5,197 nt of DNA from Candidatus Bipolaricaulota bacterium (GTDB lineage Bacteria > Bipolaricaulota > Bipolaricaulia > RBG-16-55-9), in contig JALUUA010000358.1 of the NCBI GenBank assembly GCA_027021605.1, positions 1 through 5,197 on the forward strand. The letters are read 5' to 3'. How positions within the stretch are numbered: position 1 is the first letter of the stretch; each line of letters starts with the position of its first letter. Position numbers and translations under genes: made by a program. Under the pieces are notes generated by a model. That model had not been told where the DNA came from, made no database searches, and was given only the letters and a program-made list of their open reading frames with translations. Positions 1-4,087 of the stretch are shown here, one piece after another.

Positions 1-135
1 CTGCTGCTTTTGCAGACCTACTTGATCGCCGTCCACATCCCCGTCTCGCCGTTCCTGTGGCTCGACGTGCTCGTGCTGCTGCTGTGGGGCATTGGGCTCG
101 CGTTTTCGGCGAGGGCGGGGCTCCGAAGGACATGA
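1..135 (+). CDS. C-terminal end of an unidentified integral membrane protein (partial)
   Basis: The frame is open from the first base of the window to a TGA at 133-135 and gives 44 residues. They are very hydrophobic. The leucine-rich start looks like the end of one membrane helix, a short loop contains HIPVSP, and a full helix follows at about residues 18-37 (LWLDVLVLLLWGIGLAF). A short basic tail (SARAGLRRT) ends the protein, as expected for a cytoplasmic C-terminus by the positive-inside rule. The start of the gene lies outside the window, so the family cannot be named; a transporter permease or another polytopic protein would fit. The stop codon abuts the minus-strand hicA remnant, so the two loci converge. 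The antisense frame is also open here but is rich in Gln and His, the usual shadow of a Leu-rich gene, and is not a gene. Confidence 0.6.
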   Translation: MLLLQTYLIAVHIPVSPFLWLDVLVLLLWGIGLAFSARAGLRRT

Positions 136-194
136 GCCAGTCTTTCAACTTGCTGCCTTCCGCAGTACTCCCGGATAAACTCGCGACGCTTCAC
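136..194 (-). pseudogene. hicA: hicA toxin remnant (5' end only)
   Basis: A GTG at 194-192 overlaps the hicB stop codon (TGA at 193-191), the translational coupling usual for hicB-hicA pairs. It opens a frame beginning VKRREFIREY, which resembles the MKRRELIRHL-type N-terminus of HicA mRNA interferases. After about ten residues the resemblance ends: the glycine-histidine-rich core of HicA (an HGC turn and a catalytic His in a GGxHxxY-like context) is absent. The frame then runs into the antisense of the membrane-protein gene. I read this as a toxin whose body was lost by deletion or recombination near position 160. The match is short, so the call rests mainly on its position next to the clearer hicB. 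Confidence 0.35.
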
Positions 195-403
195 ACATCC
201 AACCGGAGGGGCTTCGAGCGGACTCGCTCTGCCGGAGGCGGCGATGGTTCAAGTTCTTCGACCATTAGACGGTATGCCTCGCGAATGTTCTCCTCCAGCT
301 ACTTCAGGGTCTTGCCCTGGCTGAAGACCCCGGGAGCTTCGCGCAGGCGGCCCACGTACCAACCTTCGTCGCGCCAGTATTCCAAGGTGAACTCGCGGAT
401 CAT
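191..403 (-). pseudogene. hicB: hicB-like antitoxin disrupted by an in-frame TAG
   Basis: Reading leftward from an ATG at 403-401, the frame gives 34 residues including DEGWYVGRLREAPGVFSQGKTL, split here as DEGWYVGRLRE and APGVFSQGKTL. This is the HicB/UPF0150 N-terminal domain pattern (DGWYVaxxPELPGvxTqGkTL). Codon 35 is TAG (301-299). The same frame continues LEENIREAYRLMVEE, exactly the helix that follows in the family, up to a TGA at 193-191 (70 codons if read through). One change, GAG to TAG, would restore the usual KTLxELEENI. A strong Shine-Dalgarno (AGGAGG, complement of 411-416) lies 7 nt before the ATG. A weak promoter is possible (TTGCCC at 450-445, TAAACC at 427-422, spacer 17). 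TAG ends another gene in this window, so recoding is unlikely. Partner of the hicA remnant. Confidence 0.75.
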
Positions 404-451
404 AGGAATCCCTCCTGAGGGGGTTTAGGGTATGCTCCCGAGAAGGGCAAC

Positions 452-458
452 AAGGAGG
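452..458 (+). promoter_or_regulatory. Ribosome binding site of the PPC-domain gene
   Basis: AAGGAGG lies 5 nt before the ATG at 464 and fixes that start. Further upstream is TATGCT (431-436), a possible -10 box with the same GGTATGCT context as the mpgS promoter, but no convincing -35 element is placed before it. Confidence 0.75.
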
Positions 459-463
459 TCGGG

Positions 464-877
464 ATGCTCCTAGCAGAGAAGGAAGACGACGTCGTGGTGC
501 GCCTGGAGGACGGCGAGGACGTCCACGAGAGGCTTCAGTCCTTGGGGATTACCGCCGGGGCAGTGGTCGCGGGCATCGGGATGCTGCGGGACGTAACGCT
601 CGCCTTCTGGAACGGGCAGGAGTACGTCGAGCACCTCGTCAAGGGGCCCGTGGAGCTGCTCTCGCTCCAGGGAAACTTCTCGCTCAAAGAGGGGGAGCCC
701 TTTGTGCACCTCCACACCGTTTTGGGGATGCCCGACACCCTGGTGGTGGGCGGCCACCTCATGAGGGCCACCGTCCACGAGACGAACGAGATCATAATCC
801 GCAAGCTCCCCGGCGTCGCGATGGAGCGCCGGAGGGAGCCGAGCGGCCTCTTCGGGCTCTATCCCCGAAAGCCCTAA
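464..877 (+). CDS. PPC/DUF296-domain protein
   Basis: This 137-residue protein is essentially one PPC (PCC, DUF296) domain, the usual length of bacterial stand-alone members. Visible landmarks are the opening strand and the EDVHERLQSLGIT helix (about 18-30), the glycine-rich AGAVVAGIGMLRDVTLAFWNG segment (32-51, quoted in part), the ELLSLQGNFSLKEGEPFVHLH core (64-84, in part) and the GGHLMRATVHETNEI strand pair (96-110). The His residues in FVHLH and GGHL are the conserved cluster thought to bind metal in bacterial trimers. Bacterial members have no assigned reaction. In plants the domain is joined to AT-hook DNA-binding segments, but no AT-hook is seen here; a short basic tail (MERRREPS) follows the fold. 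It is transcribed alone, between degraded hicBA and the ABC-transporter scars. Its stop lies only 6 bp from the convergent permease-remnant stop. Confidence 0.88.
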   Translation: MLLAEKEDDVVVRLEDGEDVHERLQSLGITAGAVVAGIGMLRDVTLAFWNGQEYVEHLVKGPVELLSLQGNFSLKEGEPFVHLHTVLGMPDTLVVGGHLMRATVHETNEIIIRKLPGVAMERRREPSGLFGLYPRKP

Positions 878-883
878 GGGGGC

Positions 884-976
884 TCACTCCCAACGGAAGG
901 TTCTCGCGGAGATGAGGACGCCCACCACGAGCGTCCCCAGCAGCACGCCCAGGTGGACGAGCTGCCTCCCAGGTGC
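884..976 (-). pseudogene. C-terminal remnant of an ABC-2-type permease
   Basis: The frame ending at TGA 886-884 is open for 30 codons after an in-frame TGA at 979-977. It has no start codon or ribosome site. It encodes one hydrophobic helix (LVHLGVLLGTLVVGVLISA) followed by RTFRWE and stop. A final membrane helix ending in a short RxFRWE-like cytoplasmic tail is typical of ABC-2-type transporter permeases. It lies directly beyond the start of an ABC-ATPase-like reading frame, in the order expected for an ATPase-permease operon. I infer that it is the surviving 3' end of a permease gene after a deletion. The family assignment rests on a short tail and is moderate. Confidence 0.5.
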
Positions 977-1005
977 TCAACTTTGATGACGATGTTGCTC
1001 GTCAT
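967..1005 (-). pseudogene. N-terminal remnant of an ABC-transporter ATPase gene
   Basis: An ATG at 1005-1003 overlaps the stop of the PIN toxin gene (ATGA) and opens MTSNIVIKVEHLG, 13 residues that match the usual first strand of ABC ATPases (x-I-V-I-x-V-E-x-L-x-K-x-Y-G). Instead of the expected KxYG and Walker A, the sequence changes frame into the permease C-terminus at about 967-976. No Walker A, Q-loop or signature motif remains. The +1 frame continues open but has no recognisable protein content. I infer a deletion joining the first codons of the ATPase gene to the last codons of the permease gene. The ATGA overlap suggests the transporter was once in the same transcript as the toxin. 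Confidence 0.5.
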
Positions 1006-1006
1006 C
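985..1006. repeat. Inverted repeat at the toxin stop / ABC-remnant start
   Basis: GATGACGA (985-992) and TCGTCATC (999-1006) form a perfect 8-bp inverted repeat around a 6-nt spacer (TGTTGC). In leftward mRNA the stem would contain both the toxin TGA and the ATG of the ABC remnant. No T-run follows on either strand, so an intrinsic terminator is not supported; it may stabilise the 3' end of the transcript or have masked the next start. Confidence 0.5.
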
Positions 1007-1550
1007 CTGGGTGACCCTCGGCCTTTCCGGCAGGCAAGTCTGAAGGGGAAAAGATTTTCAGCCCTTGTACCCGGGCAAAGTCGGGATCCGCCGTTGCTAA
1101 GAGGGCAACCCCTTCAGAAGCCATCAGGGCTATGGTTAGGGAATCGTTGACCAGGAGACCGTCTCTCTGACGGTAGGAGTGACTCCGTTTGACCGTCTCC
1201 ATGCTCAAGTCCCGCACGGTCACGCCCATTTCCTCGATCGTTTCCGCTTGTCTCCGGTAGTCCGAGAGCTCCCGGACGACCTCGGGTTTCTCCCGAAGCT
1301 TCCTCGCGACGTTGCTCGGGGATACCATCCCACGGGCTACGGCCTCGATCATCATGAGTCGATGAAGGACTTCAAGGACGATATGGACCCCGGTGATGCC
1401 CGCAAGTTCCCCCCGCTCGCAGCGTTCGAGGAAGTGCGAACACTCCTCCGAGAGCCCGGTGAAATGGTAAATAAAAACGTTGGCATCGATAAAGACCGTC
1501 CGGCCAGCAGGCAACTCTCGGAGGGGCCGGCTCCCCTCAGGGAGCCCCAT
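1002..1550 (-). CDS. vapC: PIN-domain ribonuclease toxin (VapC-like)
   Basis: This 182-residue protein carries the PIN acidic set. D22 is in VFIDANVFIYHF, E60 in VLEVLHRLM, D136 in NDSLTIALMAS, and D155 (with D157) in ATADPDF. In this superfamily these residues hold Mg2+ or Mn2+ for cleavage of RNA, commonly tRNA or rRNA in VapC toxins. It is longer than the usual 130-145 residues because of a helical segment at about 65-125, seen in a subgroup with the IYHFxGLSxECxxFLxRCExGE signature, which is present here at residues 27-48. The start is set by GGAGGAGG (complement of 1557-1567), 6 nt before the ATG. The gene overlaps the end of the antitoxin gene by 14 nt, so the two are translationally coupled. 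All catalytic acids are present, so the toxin looks intact. Its RNA target cannot be read from sequence. Confidence 0.85.
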   Translation of the reverse strand: MGLPEGSRPLRELPAGRTVFIDANVFIYHFTGLSEECSHFLERCERGELAGITGVHIVLEVLHRLMMIEAVARGMVSPSNVARKLREKPEVVRELSDYRRQAETIEEMGVTVRDLSMETVKRSHSYRQRDGLLVNDSLTIALMASEGVALLATADPDFARVQGLKIFSPSDLPAGKAEGHPG

Positions 1551-1770
1551 AAAATGCCTCCTCCTCCAAGACTGCCTGCACCACGGATGCGGGAGCCTGT
1601 AAGGCTCCCCTCGTCCTCTGAACTACCCCACCCCGCTTGCGGCGGAGATACTGGCGCAGCGCTTCCTCCAGGATTTGAGAGATGCGCTTGTTCTCCTTGG
1701 CCGCCAGGAGCTTCAGCTCGTAAAGAAGTTCCTCTTCCAGCGTTGTGCCAAATTTCTTCTTCACAGTCAT
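1537..1770 (-). CDS. vapB: Ribbon-helix-helix antitoxin partner of the PIN toxin
   Basis: This 77-residue protein starts with a CopG/MetJ-type ribbon-helix-helix fold: strand at 3-11 (VKKKFGTTL), helix 1 at about 12-28, a turn at NKRIS, and helix 2 at about 31-45 (SQILEEALRQYLRRK). Two chains would pair their strands to bind DNA in the major groove. The tail from 47 to 77, ending EEEAFYGAP, is the likely toxin-binding part. Order (antitoxin first), size and 14-nt overlap are those of a type II toxin-antitoxin operon. GGGGGG just before the ATG (1771-1776 on the complement) serves as a crude Shine-Dalgarno. A 12-bp palindrome lies between the start and a candidate -10 box, suggesting autorepression. 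Only 39 bp separate it from mpgP. The symbol vapB is given by partnership, not by close sequence identity. Confidence 0.8.
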   Translation of the reverse strand: MTVKKKFGTTLEEELLYELKLLAAKENKRISQILEEALRQYLRRKRGGVVQRTRGALQAPASVVQAVLEEEAFYGAP

Positions 1771-1772
1771 CC

Positions 1773-1784
1773 CCCCTTAAGGGG
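1773..1784. promoter_or_regulatory. Palindromic operator candidate of the toxin-antitoxin operon
   Basis: CCCCTTAAGGGG is a perfect 12-bp palindrome that starts 3 bp before the antitoxin ATG and ends next to the proposed -10 box. RHH antitoxins usually bind short palindromes in this place and repress their own operon. It also overlaps the ribosome-binding G-run, so a bound dimer, or a hairpin in the RNA, could limit expression. Confidence 0.45.
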
Positions 1785-1813
1785 AGCCTACCCTGCCTGG
1801 GACAAGAATTCAA
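1785..1813 (-). promoter_or_regulatory. Candidate promoter of the toxin-antitoxin operon
   Basis: On the minus strand TTGAAT (1813-1808) and TAGGCT (1790-1785) are 17 bp apart, a sigma70-like arrangement (4/6 and 3/6 matches). The -35 overlaps the mpgP stop codon. A start about 7 nt downstream would fall in the palindrome and give a leader of about 10 nt. The match is modest. Confidence 0.35.
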
Positions 1814-2691
1814 GATTGTCTTCTCGTTTTCTTGACATAGGGAAGGCGATGGGGCAGTTCGCCTCGAAGCCACGCCTCCACCGCCCGCCGCCAGCCCTCG
1901 GGGCCGACCCCTTCTACCCGCACCAGCCCGGGGAGATCCAGATCTTCCCACGTCCCGTCGGGCTTCTGGACCAGCAGGGGGAGGTCCACCGCCCGCAACA
2001 GCGGCTCGTCGTTGCGGCCGTCCCCTAGCCCCACGGAGAAGACCTCGCCGTGCTCCCGGCGGTAGAGTTCGAGGAGCTTTCGGACGGCCCGCCCCTTGTC
2101 CGTCCCGGCCCCCAAGGCGTGGTGGAAGACCCCGCCGTGGGTCCAGCGCAGCCCCGCCCGCTCCAGCGCTTGGAGCACCCGCCCCCGCTCCTCCGTGGGG
2201 AGATCCCCCAGCAGCAGGGTCTCGTCGTACTCCCGGGCTTTAGCCCTTCCTGCTTCCTCGAGGCTCAAACCCGTGATCTCTGCAACTTCCTCCGCCGTCA
2301 GGTCCCCGAATCCCCGGAACGCGACCCCCAGCTCCCGGCGGACCCGCTCGATCCGCCGCCGGATCTCCGCGTAGGGGAGCCCCAGCTCGAGGACGGAAAA
2401 GCCCTCAAACTCCCGATCGTGCGGGAACGCAAACGAGAAATATCCCTTGGGGACGTAGACCGCCCCGCCGTTCTCGACGATGAAGGGGTCCTCTATCCCC
2501 AGGGCTTCGCGCAGGGGGAGGATCTCCGCCCGCGTCTTGGCGGAGCAGAGCACCACGGGCACTCCACGCTCTTGCAGCTCCCGAAGCGCGGGCTCCGCCG
2601 GGGCCCACGAGCGCGTGTGGAGGTCGAGCAGCGTCCCGTCGAGGTCGGTTACGACGATCGTCGGGGGACGTTCGGTTTGCGCTGCGGTCAC
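1810..2691 (-). CDS. mpgP: Mannosyl-3-phosphoglycerate phosphatase
   Basis: This 293-residue HAD-superfamily phosphatase hydrolyses mannosyl-3-phosphoglycerate to the compatible solute mannosylglycerate in the cytoplasm. Motif I is DLDGTL with nucleophile D16 and acid/base D18. Motif II is CSAKT (49-53, S50). A family-typical VENGGA follows at 72-77. The type IIB cap occupies roughly 85-190. FHHALGAGTDKG (189-200) supplies the motif III lysine K199, and GLGDGRNDEPLL (221-232) holds the Mg2+-binding acids D224 and D228. The ENGG and HHALG signatures favour MpgP over sucrose- or trehalose-type HAD phosphatases. The start is the GTG at 2691-2689, which overlaps the mpgS stop codon (GTGA) and brings the first strand (TIVVTDLDGT) to the expected place. 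All catalytic residues are present. Synthase and phosphatase are separate genes here, not fused as in some other bacteria. Confidence 0.93.
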   Translation of the reverse strand: MTAAQTERPPTIVVTDLDGTLLDLHTRSWAPAEPALRELQERGVPVVLCSAKTRAEILPLREALGIEDPFIVENGGAVYVPKGYFSFAFPHDREFEGFSVLELGLPYAEIRRRIERVRRELGVAFRGFGDLTAEEVAEITGLSLEEAGRAKAREYDETLLLGDLPTEERGRVLQALERAGLRWTHGGVFHHALGAGTDKGRAVRKLLELYRREHGEVFSVGLGDGRNDEPLLRAVDLPLLVQKPDGTWEDLDLPGLVRVEGVGPEGWRRAVEAWLRGELPHRLPYVKKTRRQS

Positions 2692-3884
2692 TTCGCGGGC
2701 GCGACGGTGTAGGCGTCCATGTGGGCCTCGAGGGCCGCGCCGAGCTTCTCCAAGTCGGCGGTGCGCAGCGGCGCGTAGGTGCGGGGCCGCGGCGGCTCCT
2801 CCCCCGGGGCCAAAGCCCCCTGGTCCTGCAGCTCCTCGAGGATCATCTCGTGGACCTCCTCCTCCGAGAGCTGCGAGTGATAGATGGCCCCCAGCCCCGC
2901 GAGCAGCATGTCCTTGAGGTGCTCCTCCCCCTTCTCCTCGTGGAGGTGGGGGTTGCGGCTCTCGATTTGGAAGATCTCCACGCCGCTCTCGGCGGCCTTG
3001 GGGTCCAAGACGGGCTGCACCCCGCCGAAGCCCTCGAAGATCGAGAGCAGCTCCTGGGGCTCGATGGCGAATCCCGACGCGTACGGGAGGAGCATCGCCA
3101 AGGGGAGGCTCATCGCGTGCTCGCCCGCGTTCCCCGTCTTGATGATCTCGGTCTCAAAGCCCGTCTTGTACGAGATCATCGCGTTCATCACGCGGTTGGT
3201 GACCTGGGAGACCCGACCCCACTTCTTGAAGTAGAGCCCGTGGGCGGACATCTTCGGCTTGTAGCGCCACAACACCCGGACCATGGCGTAGGGCGACTCC
3301 GCCATGCTGAACCCGGCCGCGTAGCAGCGAATGTACTCCCACACCGAGCCGGGGAAGTAGTTGTCCGCGTCGATGAACCCGACGTACTCTTTGCCCAACA
3401 CGCCCGCCAAGAGGATCCCGACCATCATCCCCTCGGCCTTGCCGTCGAGGATCAACCCGTCCTCACCCAGGATGTCCGTGTAGCCCGCGCTCTCCAGGGC
3501 TCGGGCCAGATGCGGGTCCTTCTGGTGGACGATCAAGGCCCGCCGCTGGGTGAAGCGGCAGTACTGCTCCAGCGCGTCGGACTCCATCCGGAAGCGGTCG
3601 AAGCGCTTTCGCTCGCTGTTGCTCACCACGATGATGAGGCACTCGTGGGGGATGCCGCTGATCACCCCCTCGAAGAGCTTGAGCTTCTCGTCCTTGGTGG
3701 GGATGATCACGGCCATCCGCTCCTCGTAGTCCTTGATGACCTCCTCCTCGATCTTGAGGACGGCCAAGTTTCCCTGGGCGGTGGGGACGCGGGCCCGGCC
3801 CGAGTCGAGCTCCAAGACTTTTTGGACGTCGTACATCATGGCCGAGCCGAACCGCTCCGTGTATCGGTGTTGCTCAATTCTCAT
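2688..3884 (-). CDS. mpgS: Mannosyl-3-phosphoglycerate synthase
   Basis: This 398-residue GT55-family glycosyltransferase transfers mannose from GDP-mannose to 3-phosphoglycerate, with retention of configuration, the committed step to mannosylglycerate. The GT-A fold begins at AVIIPTKDEKLKL (58-70), followed by the IIVVSNS segment (84-90), the GKAEGMMVG nucleotide/acceptor loop (148-156) and the metal-binding VGFIDADNYFPGSV (168-181, D172 and D174). GNAGEHAMSLPLA (251-263) and NPHLHEEKG (311-319) contain the conserved His residues expected near the metal and acceptor. The length is normal for the family. AAAGGAGGG (complement of 3888-3896) precedes the ATG closely. It is the first gene of the leftward operon, with a candidate promoter and structured leader. 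Mannosylglycerate accumulates under heat or salt stress in known producers, so stress control is likely but not visible as a known site. The last 45 or so residues are family-variable. Confidence 0.95.
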   Translation of the reverse strand: MRIEQHRYTERFGSAMMYDVQKVLELDSGRARVPTAQGNLAVLKIEEEVIKDYEERMAVIIPTKDEKLKLFEGVISGIPHECLIIVVSNSERKRFDRFRMESDALEQYCRFTQRRALIVHQKDPHLARALESAGYTDILGEDGLILDGKAEGMMVGILLAGVLGKEYVGFIDADNYFPGSVWEYIRCYAAGFSMAESPYAMVRVLWRYKPKMSAHGLYFKKWGRVSQVTNRVMNAMISYKTGFETEIIKTGNAGEHAMSLPLAMLLPYASGFAIEPQELLSIFEGFGGVQPVLDPKAAESGVEIFQIESRNPHLHEEKGEEHLKDMLLAGLGAIYHSQLSEEEVHEMILEELQDQGALAPGEEPPRPRTYAPLRTADLEKLGAALEAHMDAYTVAPAK

Positions 3885-3887
3885 AAG

Positions 3888-3896
3888 CCCTCCTTT
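3888..3896 (-). promoter_or_regulatory. Ribosome binding site of mpgS
   Basis: AAAGGAGGG on the minus strand ends 3 nt before the ATG at 3884-3882. The G-rich core is very strong but sits closer than the 5-7 nt seen for the other genes here, depending on which GGAGG register is used. Confidence 0.7.
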
Positions 3897-3925
3897 AAGT
3901 CAAAGCAAAAGCAGGAGAAGGGAGG

Positions 3926-3956
3926 GGTCCGTCCGAACCCGGACGCCTGACGGACC
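3926..3956 (-). promoter_or_regulatory. Inverted repeat in the mpgS leader with two alternative stems
   Basis: GGTCCGTC (3926-3933) and GACGGACC (3949-3956) form a perfect 8-bp inverted repeat with a 15-nt spacer. Inside it, GTCCG (3931-3935) and CGGAC (3940-3944) form a 5-bp stem with a 4-nt loop. The small stem shares bases 3931-3933 with one arm of the large stem, so the two cannot fully form at once. The element lies between the proposed mpgS promoter and its ribosome site, beginning about 5 nt after the expected transcript start. It could be an operator at +1 or a leader RNA switch or stabiliser. Confidence 0.5.
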
Positions 3957-3967
3957 GCTACGCTTTC

Positions 3968-3997
3968 AGCATACCACGGGAGGACGCGTGGGCGCAA
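3968..3997 (-). promoter_or_regulatory. Candidate mpgS promoter with extended -10
   Basis: On the minus strand, TTGCGC (3997-3992) and TATGCT (3973-3968) are 18 bp apart. TGG immediately before the -10 box makes it an extended -10 (TGnTATGCT). Transcription would begin near 3961, giving a leader of about 75 nt that contains the inverted repeat. The -35 match is only 3/6. Confidence 0.45.
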
Positions 3998-4023
3998 CCG
4001 TCCGGCCCTTCCCCCTATCGCCC

Positions 4024-4041
4024 ATCCCGATCCCGATCCCG
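4024..4041. repeat. Tandem ATCCCG x3
   Basis: Three exact copies of the hexamer ATCCCG lie in the divergent intergenic region, 11 bp before the TATAAT box, covering where the -35 element should be. No TTGACA-like hexamer is present there. It may be a regulator site (direct repeats of 6 bp do not follow the helical turn) or simple slippage. Confidence 0.6.
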
Positions 4042-4052
4042 GCGGCCAGGAG

Positions 4053-4058
4053 TATAAT
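4053..4058 (+). promoter_or_regulatory. -10 box for the secreted-protein operon
   Basis: A perfect TATAAT stands in a very GC-rich region, 29 bp before the ATG at 4088. Transcription would start near 4065. Hexamers at spacers of 16-18 bp are TCCCGA, ATCCCG and GATCCC, none like TTGACA, so activation or a -10-dominated promoter is possible. Confidence 0.5.
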
Positions 4059-4087
4059 TAAGACCATCCTACCGGCGAGGTGAGACC

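Noticed and set aside
57..428. Plus-strand frame of 123 codons
   Set aside because: It begins inside the membrane-protein gene and crosses the antisense of the hicB remnant; Ser/Arg-rich with no recognisable domain.
136..463. Possible RNA gene, CRISPR or mobile-element end in the gene-poor left part
   Set aside because: No tRNA-like fold, spaced repeats or terminal inverted repeats were seen; the hicBA remnant explains most of the stretch.
870..884. AGCCC/GGGCT short stem at the end of the PPC gene as a bidirectional terminator
   Set aside because: Only 5 bp with a 5-nt loop and no T-run on either strand.
1801..1820. GACAA-N10-TTGTC inverted repeat at the end of mpgP
   Set aside because: Half-sites of only 5 bp, partly inside coding sequence; expected by chance, though it overlaps the proposed -35.
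1179..1835. Plus-strand frame opposite the toxin-antitoxin pair, and the minus frame 1352-1951 overlapping it
   Set aside because: Both have shadow-like composition and conflict with two well-supported overlapping genes in other frames.
2050..2712. Plus-strand open frame of 220 codons opposite mpgP
   Set aside because: Proline- and arginine-rich shadow of mpgP; no motif and no start signals.
2721..3950. Long plus-strand open frame of 409 codons opposite mpgS
   Set aside because: It lies antisense to the certain mpgS gene, is rich in Leu, Val, His, Asp and Arg as expected from the complement of GC-rich codons, and has no domain or ribosome site.
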